The notes under the pieces: model-generated
The model's database searches: none
Seen by the model: only the letters and a program-made list of their open reading frames with translations
What the model was told of the DNA's origin: nothing
Position numbers and translations under genes: made by a program
In this document: positions 51,997-62,311 of the stretch, one piece after another
Layout: every line of letters starts with the position of its first letter
Numbering within the stretch: the stretch's first letter is position 1
DNA from: Pseudomonas synxantha
GTDB taxonomy: Bacteria > Pseudomonadota > Gammaproteobacteria > Pseudomonadales > Pseudomonadaceae
DNA: 64,000 bases
Assembly (NCBI RefSeq): GCF_900105675.1
Contig: NZ_LT629786.1
Span: 6,386,001 to 6,450,000, forward strand
Direction of reading: 5' to 3'

Positions 51997-52210
51997 GTTG
52001 GATTCCTTCACGCGTCAGTCGCCCCAATATGGGGGTGGGCAGGACGGTCTACAAGGGTGAAGTTGAAACTGGCGTGATCGCCTGGTTCTGAGTCGATTTA
52101 ACCCGCTCTGAATATGCCTACTTCACTCAATGAATTGGGCTACAGCGCAGCGAGAAAATTCCGACACTGTTATCGCAGCGCCGAAATTAACTCAAATCGA
52201 GGGTGAGGAG

Positions 52211-52594
52211 CTATAGGACAGCGAACGTGCCCTGCGCTTTTGCGACAAGTCTTTCGCCTTGGTACACGTCGGCTTCGACCACCAAAGTGCGCCGCCCGGT
52301 GTGGATCACCCGGCTGGTGCAAAGCACCTCACCTTCCTCCACGGCGCGGATATAGTTGATCTTGCATTCGATGGTGGCGCTCTGTTGGTCGAACCCGTGG
52401 GCGCTGGAACAGGCCAGGCCCATCGTAATGTCCACCAGGCTGAAAATCGCCCCGCCATGGAGCTTGCCTGCGCGATTGCGCAGGTGCGGCTCCAGGGTCA
52501 GGGCCACCTCGGCAACGCCCTCGTCCAGGCGCTGGAGGCGGCAGCCGATCAGTTCGCTGAACGCGCTCTGGGTCAAACCGGCCGGGATTTGCAT
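52211..52594 (-). CDS. PaaI-family hotdog thioesterase
   Basis: 127-residue single hotdog domain. The catalytic region is RNRAGKLHGGAIFSLVDITMG (HGGA motif, around residues 46-49). It hydrolyses acyl-CoA or aryl-CoA thioesters; substrate not evident. Its ATG overlaps the tex stop (TGATG), so the two genes are co-translated. A 199-base gap to gshA upstream of it shows no gene. Confidence 0.8.
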   Translation of the reverse strand: MQIPAGLTQSAFSELIGCRLQRLDEGVAEVALTLEPHLRNRAGKLHGGAIFSLVDITMGLACSSAHGFDQQSATIECKINYIRAVEEGEVLCTSRVIHTGRRTLVVEADVYQGERLVAKAQGTFAVL

Positions 52595-54918
52595 CAGCGT
52601 TTCTTCAGCTGTTTGGCGTTGGCAAACAACGATGCCATAGCATTGTTGCTCGGTGCGGCCGTCGCGGTTTCCTTGCGAGGCGCGTTGTTCTGCGACTGGC
52701 GCGGTGCCGAGCCCGGACGCGCGCCACGGGCGCCGTCGATTTTCTCGCCAGGGGTGTCGCTCATGCGCATCGACAGGCCAACGCGCTTGCGCGGGATGTC
52801 GACTTCCATGACCTTGACTTTGACCACATCGCCGGCTTTCACCGCTTCGCGTGGGTCCTTGATGAATTTCTCCGAAAGCGCGGAGATGTGCACCAAGCCG
52901 TCCTGATGCACACCGATATCCACAAACGCGCCGAAGTTGGTCACGTTGGTCACCACGCCCTCGAGGATCATGCCCGGTTGCAGGTCCTTGAGGTCTTCAA
53001 CACCGTCCTGGAACTCAGCGGTCTTGAACTCCGGGCGTGGGTCGCGGCCGGGTTTTTCCAGCTCTTGCAGGATGTCGGTGATGGTCGGTACGCCGAAGGT
53101 TTCGTCGGTGTACTTCTTCGGGTCCAGGCGCTTGAGGAACGCGGCGTCGCCAATCAGCGAGCGGATATCGCGGTCGGTCTCGGCGGCAATGCGCTGCACC
53201 AGCGGGTAGGCTTCCGGGTGAACTGCCGAGGCATCCAGCGGGTTGTCGCCATTCATCACGCGCAGGAAGCCGGCAGCCTGTTCAAAGGTTTTTTCACCCA
53301 GGCGTGCGACTTTTTTCAGCGCAGCACGGGTTTTGAACGCGCCGTTCTCGTCGCGGTGGCTGACGATGTTCTGCGCCAGGGTCGCGTTGAGGCCGGAAAT
53401 GCGCGCCAGCAGCGCCACGGAAGCGGTGTTCACGTCCACGCCGACGGCGTTTACGCAGTCTTCCACGACGGCATCCAGGCCGCGTGCCAGTTTCAGCTGC
53501 GATACGTCGTGCTGGTACTGGCCGACACCGATGGATTTAGGGTCGATCTTCACCAACTCGGCCAACGGGTCTTGCAGGCGACGGGCGATGGAGACAGCGC
53601 CACGGATCGACACGTCGAGGTCCGGAAACTCCTTGGAAGCCAGCTCCGACGCCGAGTACACCGAAGCGCCTGCCTCGGAGACCATGACCTTGGTCATCTT
53701 CATGGCTGGGTATTTCTTGATCAGTTCGGCGGCCAGCTTATCGGTTTCACGGCTGGCGGTGCCGTTGCCGATGGCGATCAGGTCCACCGCGTGCTTGGCG
53801 CACAGGGCGGCGAGGATCGCCAGGGTCTGGTCCCATTTGTTATGTGGCACGTGGGGGTACACGGTGGCGTGATCCAGCAGCTTGCCGGTGGCGTCGACCA
53901 CGGCGACCTTGCAACCGGTACGCAGGCCCGGGTCAAGGCCCAGGGTGGCACGCGGGCCGGCCGGTGCAGCCAACAGCAGGTCGTGCAGGTTGTGGGCGAA
54001 CACGTTGATCGCCTCGGTTTCGGCGCCGTCGCGCAGTTCGCCGAGCAGGTCGGTTTCCAGGTGAGTGTAGAGCTTGACCTTCCAGGTCCAGCGCACGACT
54101 TCACCGAGCCACTTGTCCGCAGGACGGTTCTGATTTTGGATGCCGAATTGTTGAGCGATCATGCCTTCGCACGGGTGCATGGCGCCCGGTAGGTCGTCGC
54201 CGACTTTCAGCGAGGAGCTGAGAATACCTTCGTTGCGACCGCGGAAAATCGCCAGGGCGCGGTGGGACGGCATGCTTTTGAGCGGTTCGTCGTGCTCGAA
54301 GTAGTCGCGGAATTTGGCGCCTTCTTCCTCTTTGCCGGCGATAACACGGGCGCTGAGGACGGCTTCCTGCTTCAGGTAGGTACGCAGTTTTTCCAGGAGG
54401 CTGGCGTTTTCGGCGAAGCGCTCCATCAGGATGTACTTGGCGCCTTCGAGGGCGGCCTTGACGTCGGCGACGCCTTTTTCAGCGTCGATGAAGCGAGCGG
54501 CTTCGCTTTCCGGCGTCAGCGACGGATCGTTGAACAGGCCATCGGCCAAATCACCGAGACCGGCTTCCAGGGCGATTTGACCCTTTGTACGACGTTTCTG
54601 TTTATACGGCAGGTAAAGATCTTCTAGGCGGGTCTTGGTGTCCGCCAGCTTGATGTCGCGTTCCAGTTGAGGGGTCAGCTTGCCCTGTTCCTCGATACTG
54701 GCGAGGATGCTGATACGCCGTTCGTCGAGTTCTCGCAGGTAGCGCAGGCGCTCTTCCAGGTGCCGCAATTGGGTATCGTCGAGGCTGCCGGTCACTTCTT
54801 TTCGGTAACGGGCGATGAAAGGCACCGTGGAGCCTTCATCCAGTAGAGCGACGGCCGCCTCGACCTGTTGTGGGCGTACACCGAGTTCCTCGGCAATGCG
54901 GCTGTTGATGCTGTCCAT
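52594..54918 (-). CDS. tex: Transcription accessory protein Tex
   Basis: 774 residues from ATG 54918 ([20 protein letters not shown]), SD AGGTGG; the longer frame is not needed. Domains in order: N-terminal Tex helical region, YqgF/RNase H-like ([20 protein letters not shown], around 325-345), helix-hairpin-helix ([20 protein letters not shown]), and S1 RNA-binding ([20 protein letters not shown], around 645). A charged tail rich in Arg/Asn/Ala ends at KQLKKR. It binds nucleic acid and affects transcription. Operon with the thioesterase gene. Confidence 0.95.
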   Translation of the reverse strand: MDSINSRIAEELGVRPQQVEAAVALLDEGSTVPFIARYRKEVTGSLDDTQLRHLEERLRYLRELDERRISILASIEEQGKLTPQLERDIKLADTKTRLEDLYLPYKQKRRTKGQIALEAGLGDLADGLFNDPSLTPESEAARFIDAEKGVADVKAALEGAKYILMERFAENASLLEKLRTYLKQEAVLSARVIAGKEEEGAKFRDYFEHDEPLKSMPSHRALAIFRGRNEGILSSSLKVGDDLPGAMHPCEGMIAQQFGIQNQNRPADKWLGEVVRWTWKVKLYTHLETDLLGELRDGAETEAINVFAHNLHDLLLAAPAGPRATLGLDPGLRTGCKVAVVDATGKLLDHATVYPHVPHNKWDQTLAILAALCAKHAVDLIAIGNGTASRETDKLAAELIKKYPAMKMTKVMVSEAGASVYSASELASKEFPDLDVSIRGAVSIARRLQDPLAELVKIDPKSIGVGQYQHDVSQLKLARGLDAVVEDCVNAVGVDVNTASVALLARISGLNATLAQNIVSHRDENGAFKTRAALKKVARLGEKTFEQAAGFLRVMNGDNPLDASAVHPEAYPLVQRIAAETDRDIRSLIGDAAFLKRLDPKKYTDETFGVPTITDILQELEKPGRDPRPEFKTAEFQDGVEDLKDLQPGMILEGVVTNVTNFGAFVDIGVHQDGLVHISALSEKFIKDPREAVKAGDVVKVKVMEVDIPRKRVGLSMRMSDTPGEKIDGARGARPGSAPRQSQNNAPRKETATAAPSNNAMASLFANAKQLKKR

Positions 54919-55276
54919 AAAACCACCTGAAATTCTTAAAATCAGCTCGCCAGCCCGTAAAAACAAGGCCCGACAAGGCTGGTTGAGCGGCCCGACTGGC
55001 GCCGCTGCCTGGGTCAAGAGGCTGCCTATTGACCCTCGAAATCGAAAAAGTCACGACAAGCGGGTAAAAAAAGCCCGGCAGCAAACGGTAACGATCTGAC
55101 GTTGCCCTGCACGGAGGCGCCGCATTATAACCAGCGTTCTGCCCTTGGGGGCTACTGCGCCGCAGCTGGTAGGGGCGTGGGTTCGCTGGCAGTAGATGAA
55201 AAATCTGCTAACAATGCACACGGTGCGTATAACGGCAGCTACGCCATAATGCGCGCCGAGATAAGAGGAGCATCCA
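54919..55276. other. Divergent tex / ompR intergenic region
   Basis: 358 bases with no convincing ORF. Promoters for both genes must lie here. The only clear signal is SD AGAGGAG 9-10 bases before ompR ATG. No hairpin or repeat stands out. Confidence 0.5.
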
Positions 55277-56017
55277 ATGAGCAGCACCGCACAAACTGCT
55301 GAAGGCGAAAAAATTCTCATCGTTGATGACGATCCGGGGCTGAGCAGCCTCCTGGAGCGGTTCTTCAACTCCAAGGGCTACCGTGCCCGCGCGGTGCCGA
55401 ACACCGAGCAGATGGATCGCCTGCTGGGGCGTGAAGTTTTCAACCTGGTGGTACTTGACCTGATGTTGCCCGGCGAAGACGGCCTCACTGCCTGCAAGCG
55501 CCTGCGCGGTGCGAACAACCTGATTCCGATCATCATGCTCACCGCCAAGGGCGATGAGCTGAGTCGTATCAAGGGCCTTGAACTGGGCGCTGACGACTAC
55601 CTGGCCAAGCCGTTCAACCCTGACGAGCTGATGGCGCGGGTCAAGGCTGTATTGCGTCGCCAGGCAGCACCTGTGCCGGGCGCACCGGGCAGCGAAGACG
55701 AAAGTGTCACCTTTGGCGACTACGAGCTGTCTCTGGCCACCCGTGAGCTCAAGCGCGGCGAAGAAGTGCACATGCTCACCACCGGCGAATTCGCGGTGCT
55801 CAAGGCCCTGGTGATGAACGCTCGCCAGCCGCTGACCCGTGACAAGTTGATGAACTTGGCCCGTGGTCGGGAGTGGGACGCCCTGGAGCGTTCCATCGAC
55901 GTACAGATCTCCCGACTGCGCCGGATGATCGAGCCGGACCCGTCCAAGCCGCGGTACATCCAGACGGTGTGGGGTGTGGGTTATGTGTTCGTGCCGGATG
56001 GCACCGCTACCAAGTGA
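55277..56017 (+). CDS. ompR: Osmolarity response regulator OmpR
   Basis: 246 residues. Receiver domain with acidic pair (IVDDDPG), phosphoacceptor Asp in VVLDLMLPGEDG (around residue 61) and Lys in AKPF. The winged-helix output domain ends RYIQTVWGVGYVFVPDG. Partner of the EnvZ kinase 118 bases downstream. Controls porins and osmotic responses in the family. Confidence 0.95.
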   Translation: MSSTAQTAEGEKILIVDDDPGLSSLLERFFNSKGYRARAVPNTEQMDRLLGREVFNLVVLDLMLPGEDGLTACKRLRGANNLIPIIMLTAKGDELSRIKGLELGADDYLAKPFNPDELMARVKAVLRRQAAPVPGAPGSEDESVTFGDYELSLATRELKRGEEVHMLTTGEFAVLKALVMNARQPLTRDKLMNLARGREWDALERSIDVQISRLRRMIEPDPSKPRYIQTVWGVGYVFVPDGTATK

Positions 56018-56135
56018 CCGATGATTTGCAGGGGGCGGGTATCCTGACGTTTGACTCCATGAGGGTCGACGGGATGCCCGGCGTCTGCAATTCTGCGAGC
56101 GCCGTTCGTTCCTGCAAGGTGTGCAGCTTTCATCT

Positions 56136-57449
56136 ATGAAAACCCCGCTGTGGTTCCCGCAAAGTTTCTTTTCCCGCACCCTTTGGCTGGTGCTGATCGT
56201 CGTTCTGTTTTCCAAGGCGCTCACGCTGGTTTATCTGTTGATGAACGAAGACGTGCTGGTGGATCGGCAGTACAGCCATGGCGTCGCCCTGACGTTGCGT
56301 GGTTATTGGGCTGTAGACCCTGAGAACCGGGAAAAAGTGGCCAAGGCGTCGACCTTGACCCGGGTTGACGGGGCCGGCGTGCCGGAAGGCGAGCAACATT
56401 GGCCTTACAGCGAGATCTACCAGCGCCAGATGCAGGCCGAACTGGGAGCCGACACCGAGGTGCGCCTGCGTATGCATGTTTCGCCTGCACTGTGGGTACG
56501 AGCGCCGAGCCTGGGGGATGCCTGGATCAAGGTTCCGCTGTACCCGCACCCGCTGCGTGGGCAGAAGATCTGGAACGTACTGGGATGGTTCCTGGCCATC
56601 GGCTTGCTTTCAACAGCGTCCGCGTGGATTTTCGTCCGTCAACTCAACCAGCCTCTCAAGCGCCTGGTGTTTGCCGCCCGCCAATTAGGCCAGGGGCGCA
56701 GCGTGCGCCTGCCGGTCAGCGATACGCCCAGTGAAATGACCGAGGTGTACGGCGCCTTCAACCAGATGGCGGAAGATGTCGAACAGGCTGGGCGCGAGCG
56801 GGAGCTGATGCTGGCGGGGGTGTCCCATGACTTGCGTACGCCGTTGACGCGACTTCGCTTGTCCCTGGAGTTGATGGGCGACCATACCGACCTGACCGAT
56901 GACATGGTCCGTGACATCGAGGACATGGACGCCATTCTCGACCAGTTCCTGGCGTTTATCCGCGATGGGCGTGATGAGGTGGTGGAAGAAGTCGACCTGA
57001 CGGACCTGGTGCGTGAGGTGGTTGCGCCCTATAACCAGAACGGCGAGCAGGTTCGTATGCGTCTGGAGCCGATCCAGCCATTCGCATTGCGCCGGGTATC
57101 GATGAAGCGCCTGCTGAACAACCTGATCGGCAATGCCTTGCATCATGCCGGTTCCGATGTGGAAGTGGCGGCGTATGTCTCTGGTGACAGTACTGCACCT
57201 TACGTAGTGCTGAGTGTGATGGACCGGGGCGCGGGGATCGACCCGGCTGAACTTGAGGGGATCTTCAACCCCTTTACCCGTGGCGACCGCGCCCGGGGCG
57301 GCAAGGGCACGGGCTTGGGCCTGGCGATTGTGCGGCGAATTGCCTCGATGCATGGCGGTAATGTGGAGCTGCGCAACCGTGAAGAAGGCGGTCTGGAAGC
57401 GCGGGTGCGCTTGCCGCTTGGGCTGATGTTGCCTAGAGATGCGGTCTGA
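56136..57449 (+). CDS. envZ: Osmosensor histidine kinase EnvZ
   Basis: 437 residues from ATG 56136 (MKTPLWFPQSFFSRTLWLVL); an in-frame GTG 15 bases earlier is possible. Two membrane helices (around 16-36 and 155-175) flank a periplasmic domain. HAMP follows, then the H-box GVSHDLRTPLTRLRLSLELM (phosphoacceptor His). ATPase motifs are LLNNLIGNALHHAG (N-box), MDRGAGIDP and GGKGTGLGLAIV. Encoded with ompR. Confidence 0.95.
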   Translation: MKTPLWFPQSFFSRTLWLVLIVVLFSKALTLVYLLMNEDVLVDRQYSHGVALTLRGYWAVDPENREKVAKASTLTRVDGAGVPEGEQHWPYSEIYQRQMQAELGADTEVRLRMHVSPALWVRAPSLGDAWIKVPLYPHPLRGQKIWNVLGWFLAIGLLSTASAWIFVRQLNQPLKRLVFAARQLGQGRSVRLPVSDTPSEMTEVYGAFNQMAEDVEQAGRERELMLAGVSHDLRTPLTRLRLSLELMGDHTDLTDDMVRDIEDMDAILDQFLAFIRDGRDEVVEEVDLTDLVREVVAPYNQNGEQVRMRLEPIQPFALRRVSMKRLLNNLIGNALHHAGSDVEVAAYVSGDSTAPYVVLSVMDRGAGIDPAELEGIFNPFTRGDRARGGKGTGLGLAIVRRIASMHGGNVELRNREEGGLEARVRLPLGLMLPRDAV

Positions 57450-57466
57450 CTGATGACATAAATCAA

Positions 57467-57497
57467 ATGTGGGAGAGGGCTTGCCCCCTCCCACATT
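57467..57497. repeat. Compact single REP palindrome
   Basis: ATGTGGGAGAGGGCTTGCCC closed by CCTCCCACATT. The two arms are fused with no spacer, giving a tight hairpin between the convergent envZ and rimK genes. It could double as a bidirectional terminator. Confidence 0.75.
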
Positions 57498-57524
57498 GGT
57501 TTTATGTCGGGCCTAAATAGGCTT

Positions 57525-58430
57525 TTAGCCCTTGCCCTTGGTCCGAGTCATATTCGGCCCACCATTCTTCTCCAAGTGCTGAATGATGATCCCTGCCACA
57601 TCCTTGCCGGTGGTGGTCTCGATCCCTTCCAGGCCGGGCGATGAGTTCACCTCCATCACCAGCGGCCCATGGTTGGAACGCAGGATATCCACGCCCGCTA
57701 CACTCAAACCCATCACCTTGGCTGCCCGCAGCGCAGTCATGCGTTCTTCCGGGGTGATCTTGATCAGGCTGGCGCTGCCGCCACGGTGCAGGTTGGAGCG
57801 GAACTCACCGGGCTTGGCCTGGCGCTTCATGGCTGCAATCACCTTGTCGCCCACCACGAAGCAGCGGATATCCGCACCGCCGGCTTCCTTGATGTATTCC
57901 TGCACCATGATGTTCTGCTTGAGGCCCATGAATGCCTCGATGACTGACTCCGCCGCCGTCGCAGTTTCACATAGCACTACGCCGATGCCCTGGGTGCCTT
58001 CCAGCACCTTGATCACCAGTGGCGCGCCATTGACCATCTCGATCAGGTCGGGGATGTCATCCGGGGAGTGGGCAAACCCGGTCACCGGCAGGCCGATGCC
58101 CCGGCGCGACAGCAGTTGCAGCGAACGCAGTTTGTCTCGCGAGCGTGCAATGGCCACGGATTCATTCAGGGGAAACACCCCCATCATTTCAAACTGGCGC
58201 AATACCGCGCAGCCATAAAACGTTACCGAGGCGCCGATACGCGGAATCACCGCATCGAAGCCTTCCAGGGGTTTGCCCCGGTAGTGGATCTGCGGTTTGT
58301 GGCTGGCAATGTTCATGTAGGCACGCAACGTGTCGATCACCACCATTTCATGGCCACGTTCGGTGCCGGCCTCGACCAGGCGGCGGGTGGAATACAGACG
58401 CGGGTTTCGCGACAGCACAGCAATCTTCAT
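57525..58430 (-). CDS. rimK: Ribosomal protein S6 glutamate ligase RimK
   Basis: 301-residue ATP-grasp ligase that adds glutamates to the C-terminus of S6. Motifs: [60 protein letters not shown] and [17 protein letters not shown]. Third gene of rimABK, overlapping rimB by 4 bases. In P. fluorescens SBW25 the RimABK system adjusts ribosome composition and is tied to c-di-GMP, motility and plant colonisation. Confidence 0.95.
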   Translation of the reverse strand: MKIAVLSRNPRLYSTRRLVEAGTERGHEMVVIDTLRAYMNIASHKPQIHYRGKPLEGFDAVIPRIGASVTFYGCAVLRQFEMMGVFPLNESVAIARSRDKLRSLQLLSRRGIGLPVTGFAHSPDDIPDLIEMVNGAPLVIKVLEGTQGIGVVLCETATAAESVIEAFMGLKQNIMVQEYIKEAGGADIRCFVVGDKVIAAMKRQAKPGEFRSNLHRGGSASLIKITPEERMTALRAAKVMGLSVAGVDILRSNHGPLVMEVNSSPGLEGIETTTGKDVAGIIIQHLEKNGGPNMTRTKGKG

Positions 58431-58909
58431 GCAGCACCTGGGGCAGAAATAGTGGAGACCGGGAACACCGGCTTGTCTTGAACGTACTTGACGCCGGGGC
58501 TGACGACCAATTGGCCGTCAATCAAGGCTTTGGAACCCAGCAGCAGGCGATAGCGCATGGCCTTGCGGCAGGCGAGGGTGAACTCCACCCGCCACACCCG
58601 ATCGCCCAGCGCCAGGGTGGTACTGATCACGTAGCGCACCTGCGCATGACCGTTGGAGCTCTTGATGGTTTTCATCGTCACCAGGGGCGCTTCGCAGCGG
58701 CGGTGACGCAACTGCACCACGCTGCCCAGGTGCGCGGTAAAGCGCACCCACTGTTCACCGTCGCGCTCGAAGGGCTCGATATCGGTGGCGTGCAGGCTTG
58801 AGGTACTGGCACCGGTGTCGATCTTCGCGCGCAGGCCCGCCACTCCCAGGTCGGGTAGTGCCACCCACTCACGCAGACCCACAACGGTCAAATGGTCAAA
58901 TGTCTTCAA
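58427..58909 (-). CDS. rimB: RimB, retropepsin-like aspartic protease
   Basis: 160 residues. The catalytic Asp-Thr-Gly triad is in [17 protein letters not shown] (Asp32). RimK/LysX-associated putative ATP-dependent zinc protease family, now viewed as retropepsin-like. It counteracts or trims RimK-added glutamates. Located 13 bases after rimA and overlapping rimK. Confidence 0.9.
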   Translation of the reverse strand: MKTFDHLTVVGLREWVALPDLGVAGLRAKIDTGASTSSLHATDIEPFERDGEQWVRFTAHLGSVVQLRHRRCEAPLVTMKTIKSSNGHAQVRYVISTTLALGDRVWRVEFTLACRKAMRYRLLLGSKALIDGQLVVSPGVKYVQDKPVFPVSTISAPGAA

Positions 58910-58922
58910 TATGGGTAACCGG

Positions 58923-59702
58923 TTAATTCGCCCAGGCCTGAGGAGAAACCTCGGCCAAGGCCTTGAATGCGGGCCTGGCGAACCAGTAGCCCTGCATCAG
59001 AAATATTCCACAGTCGAACAGGAAGTCGCGCTCGCCGGCACTTTCGATACCTTCGGCGATGACAGTAACCCCCAACTGCTCACAGATTGTGACAATCCCC
59101 TGGACGATCACCTGGCGGACACGGTCCTGATCGACATCGCGGATCAGTGCCATGTCGAGCTTGATCAAGTCAGGTTGGAAATCAGCCAGCAGATTCAGCC
59201 CCGAATAGCCCGCGCCGAAATCGTCGATGGCGGTCATGAAGCCGAATTCGCGGTATTCACGCAGAATATTGGTCAAATGGCGATAGTTATCTACGTGCTC
59301 GTGTTCCAGGGTCTCGAAAATCAGCCGGTCCAAAGGAAAGTTATGCGCCCGCGCCGCCTCCAGGGTACTGCGAATACACAGCTCAGGCCGGTATACGGCA
59401 TTGGGCATGAAATTAATGGACAGGCGGGTTTGCATCCCCAGGGCAGAAGCCCCGGCAATAGCCTGGGTGCGGCAGCGCTGGTCGAAGCGATACCGATTGC
59501 TTTCATTGACCCGCTCCAGCACCGACAGCGCGCCTTCGCCTAGCGTGCCCCGCACCAGGGCTTCGTGGGCGAAAATAGAGTGATCCCGAAGGTCTACGAT
59601 AGGCTGGTAGGCGAAAGCGAAATCAAAGCCCAGGGGCTCGCTTTGCTGGCAACCCACGCACCGCTGGTCAGGCGAGGTGAGTGAAGCGGGAAAGTCGGTC
59701 AC
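58923..59702 (-). CDS. rimA: RimA, EAL-domain c-di-GMP phosphodiesterase
   Basis: 259 residues, nearly all a single EAL domain. Signature FAHEALVRG (Glu-Ala-Leu around residue 48), RLSINFMPNA, LIFETLEHE, MTAIDDFGAGYSGLNLL and TVIAEGIES are all present, so it should be catalytically active. The short N-terminus carries CVGCQQ, a possible metal-binding pair. First gene of rimABK; it links c-di-GMP to RimK activity. Confidence 0.9.
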   Translation of the reverse strand: MTDFPASLTSPDQRCVGCQQSEPLGFDFAFAYQPIVDLRDHSIFAHEALVRGTLGEGALSVLERVNESNRYRFDQRCRTQAIAGASALGMQTRLSINFMPNAVYRPELCIRSTLEAARAHNFPLDRLIFETLEHEHVDNYRHLTNILREYREFGFMTAIDDFGAGYSGLNLLADFQPDLIKLDMALIRDVDQDRVRQVIVQGIVTICEQLGVTVIAEGIESAGERDFLFDCGIFLMQGYWFARPAFKALAEVSPQAWAN

Positions 59703-59818
59703 AGCGGAACCTCGCGAAATCAGGGTACTACCTGGCGTATCTTAGGTGAGCCTTGGGGTTTATGCGTCGAAGGGTTTCAACGGTAAAGTTGCGACATTTT
59801 TCAGAGCGAGGAATTCAA

Positions 59819-60226
59819 GTGGCTCAAAAGCAGGAAGAGGAAGAAAAGGTCCGGCTGGACAAGTGGTTGTGGGCGGCGCGGTTCTATAAGACTCGTGCCC
59901 TTGCCAAGGCCGCTATCGAGAGTGGCAAGGTGCACCATCGAGGCGAGCGCTGCAAACCGGGCAAAGAGCCGCGTATCGGTGATGAGTTTCAGATTCGTAC
60001 AGGTTTTGATGAAAAGACTGTCGTGGTGCAGGCGCTTTCTGCCGTGCGCCGTGGGGCACCCGAAGCGCAGGCGCTGTACACCGAGACCGAAGCGAGTATC
60101 GCCAAGCGCGAAAACGCCGCGGCCATGCGCAAGGCCGGGGCGACCGGCATGACCACCGATGGCAAGCCAAGCAAGAAGCAGCGCCGTGATCTATTCAAGT
60201 TTCGCGGCAGCGGTAACGACGACTGA
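59819..60226 (+). CDS. hslR: Heat-shock protein 15, ribosome-associated S4-domain protein HslR
   Basis: 135 residues from GTG 59819 with SD GAGG 8-11 bases upstream; the longer frame from 59753 adds residues not seen in the family. The S4 RNA-binding domain starts VRLDKWLWAARFYKTRALAK and continues IESGKVHHRGERCKPGKEPR. A basic tail GKPSKKQRRDLFKFRG follows. It rescues stalled 50S-nascent chain complexes after heat stress. hslO (Hsp33), its usual neighbour, lies 1 kb away past the phosphatase gene. Confidence 0.9.
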   Translation: MAQKQEEEEKVRLDKWLWAARFYKTRALAKAAIESGKVHHRGERCKPGKEPRIGDEFQIRTGFDEKTVVVQALSAVRRGAPEAQALYTETEASIAKRENAAAMRKAGATGMTTDGKPSKKQRRDLFKFRGSGNDD

Positions 60227-60258
60227 TTACACCAATCTCCAACTCGAAGGGGATCAAA

Positions 60259-60290
60259 AATGTGGGAGGGGGCAAGCCCCTTCCACATTT
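60259..60290. repeat. Compact single REP palindrome
   Basis: AAATGTGGGAGGGGGC followed directly by AAGCCCCTTCCACATTT, a spacerless hairpin between the convergent hslR and PAP2 genes. Confidence 0.75.
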
Positions 60291-60301
60291 AGCCTTCGGT
60301 G

Positions 60302-61105
60302 TTAAAAGGGTGTGCGCATGACACTCAATCGCCCGATCACCGGCAGTTTGCCCAGCAACCCGAACACCGGCGCAGTTATCCGCAACAGGAACTCCGACAC
60401 CTTCGCTGCAAACGGCGTGTAATACCCCCACCCCAGCGCCAACAGCGCCAGCAGCACCCCACCGATGTAGTCATCCTGGCCCCAGTGTGCGCCGGCAACC
60501 AGTCGCGGCGTCATGAACAACAGCGCCAGGCCCCAGATCACCAGCACCTGGCTGACGCGCTTGGTAAACACCGTCATGAACATCCCCCAGATCAACAGCA
60601 CCGAAGCGTGATCGCCGGGGAAGCTCTGGCTTGAGCGGTCCTTCAACTCCCAGGTTTTTTCCAGCCCAGGGAAAAAATCACTCATTTGAATCGCGCCGCT
60701 GATCACCATCGACGGGCTACTGTGTTGCCAGCCCATTTGGGCCGCGAGCTTGGAGAACAGCATGCGGATAAACAGCAACAGCAGCAGAATGCCTAGAAAA
60801 CCAAAAAATGCCTGGCGCACCTGCACGGCCTTGAACACCCAATCGCCGCGAATCAGCAACGCCAGCAAAATCACGCCGACCACCGCATCAAATGGCCGCA
60901 GGCTGGCCACGGCCCACACATGCAACCAGGTCGAGCTGGTCGCCAGCGGATCATTGAGCAGATGAAACAGCCACTCGTCGAAAATTACACAGAGCATCTG
61001 GCCCGTGGGCCAGAGCCAAAAACACAGCAGTCCGATAGCGAGTAGATTGCAAAGAGCCCATCGCCGGAGGTTCCAGTTGGCTTGGAACAAACCCGGATTG
61101 TTCAT
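60302..61105 (-). CDS. PAP2-family membrane phosphatase
   Basis: 267 residues with about six membrane helices. Phosphatase motifs: C1 region KDRSSQSFPGDHASVLLIWG (SFPGDH replaces the usual PSGH) and C3 region RLVAGAHWGQDDYIGGVLLA. It acts on lipid or undecaprenyl-linked phosphates in the inner membrane. The first motif is altered near its KX6RP part, so the substrate may be unusual. Monocistronic, with a gap of 124 bases to divergent hslO. Confidence 0.8.
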   Translation of the reverse strand: MNNPGLFQANWNLRRWALCNLLAIGLLCFWLWPTGQMLCVIFDEWLFHLLNDPLATSSTWLHVWAVASLRPFDAVVGVILLALLIRGDWVFKAVQVRQAFFGFLGILLLLLFIRMLFSKLAAQMGWQHSSPSMVISGAIQMSDFFPGLEKTWELKDRSSQSFPGDHASVLLIWGMFMTVFTKRVSQVLVIWGLALLFMTPRLVAGAHWGQDDYIGGVLLALLALGWGYYTPFAAKVSEFLLRITAPVFGLLGKLPVIGRLSVMRTPF

Positions 61106-61229
61106 AAACTGTCCCTCATCGCTCTATTAAGCTCCTTGTTTTCAGGAGAAGTCGCACCAACATGGTGCTAAAGCGTTTAATTTTATAAACCTTGTAATCA
61201 TTTTGTCATCACTTCAGATACCCAGACCT

Positions 61230-62132
61230 ATGACCGATCTACCGGATACCGACTTCACCCAACGCTTTATCTTCGATGAGAGCGACGCCCGCGGCGAGAT
61301 GGTCTCGTTGGAGCGCAGCTATGCCGAAGTCCTCGCTAAACATGCCTATCCGGAGCCGGTCGCGCAGTTGCTCGGCGAGCTGATGGCCGCTGCGGCGCTG
61401 CTGGTTGGCACGATGAAGTTCGACGGCTTGCTGATCTTGCAGGCTCGCTCCGAAGGGCCGATTCCCATGCTGATGATCGAGTGCTCCAGCGAGCGCGAAA
61501 TCCGCGGCCTGGCCCGATATGAAGCGGACCAGATCGCTGCGGACGCCACCCTGGCCGACCTGATGCCCAACGGCGTACTGGCCCTCACTGTCGACCCGAC
61601 CGAAGGCCAGCGCTACCAGGGCATCGTCGACCTTGATGGCAAAACCCTGTCGGAATGCTTCACCAACTACTTCGTGATGTCCCAGCAAGTGGGCACCAAG
61701 TTCTGGCTTAACGCAGACGGCAAGCGCTCCCGTGGCTTGCTGGTGCAACAACTGCCGGCCGACCGCATCAAGGATGACGATGATCGCGCTGAAAGCTGGC
61801 GGCATATCATCGCCCTGGCCGACACGTTGAAGGCCGAAGAGCTGCTGGGCCTGGACAACGAAACCATCCTGCACCGCCTGTACCATGAAGAGGCCGTGCG
61901 CCTGTTCGATGCACAGGGGCTGCGCTTCAATTGCAGTTGCTCGCGCGAGCGTTCGGCCAATGCCTTGGTCAGCCTGGGCCTGGAAGATGCGCAAAACCTG
62001 GTGGTGGAACATGGCGGCCATATCGAGATCGACTGCCAGTTCTGCAACGAGCGTTATCTGTTCGATGCCGCGGATGTAGCCCAATTATTCGCCGGAGCAG
62101 GTATCGACACCCCTTCCGACACCCGCCACTAA
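61230..62132 (+). CDS. hslO: Redox-regulated chaperone Hsp33 (HslO)
   Basis: 300 residues from ATG 61230 ([20 protein letters not shown]). The C-terminal zinc/redox switch has the CxC (FNCSCSRER) and CxxC (DCQFCNERY) pairs. Oxidation releases zinc and activates the holdase under oxidative heat stress. The preceding frame extension of nine residues lacks an SD. Neighbour of hslR as in many proteobacteria. Confidence 0.95.
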   Translation: MTDLPDTDFTQRFIFDESDARGEMVSLERSYAEVLAKHAYPEPVAQLLGELMAAAALLVGTMKFDGLLILQARSEGPIPMLMIECSSEREIRGLARYEADQIAADATLADLMPNGVLALTVDPTEGQRYQGIVDLDGKTLSECFTNYFVMSQQVGTKFWLNADGKRSRGLLVQQLPADRIKDDDDRAESWRHIIALADTLKAEELLGLDNETILHRLYHEEAVRLFDAQGLRFNCSCSRERSANALVSLGLEDAQNLVVEHGGHIEIDCQFCNERYLFDAADVAQLFAGAGIDTPSDTRH

Positions 62133-62244
62133 AACGTTTAAGCACAGGTAAATTACCTGTCGAATGCCGGATTAGAGGCGTTCTGACGGGAGGGCCCTAC
62201 TCTTTTTGGGCTTTTCTGGCATAATCCGGCCCACTTTTTTCGCG

Positions 62245-62299
62245 GTAGTAGTGCGCAACTTTCTACTACAAAACGTTTGGAGCACTCGGCCATAGGCCG
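62245..62299 (+). other. Stem-loops in the pckA leader
   Basis: GTAGTAG pairs with CTACTAC (62245-62269) and CGGCC-ATA-GGCCG forms a hairpin (62287-62299) just before the pckA start region. CATAAT at 62220 could be a -10 element without a clear -35. A role in translation control is possible but unproven. Confidence 0.35.
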
Positions 62300-62311
62300 A
62301 CGGGGAACCTC

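Noticed and set aside
52888..54192. 434-codon plus-strand ORF antisense to tex
   Set aside because: Shadow frame rich in Gly, His and Gln; tex is fully supported on the other strand.
2523..60290. Repeated palindromes considered as a CRISPR array
   Set aside because: They are dispersed singly between genes, palindromic and without regular spacers; they are REP elements.
62192..62216. Weak GCCC/GGGC hairpin with TTTT after hslO
   Set aside because: Only a four-base stem; insufficient to call a terminator.
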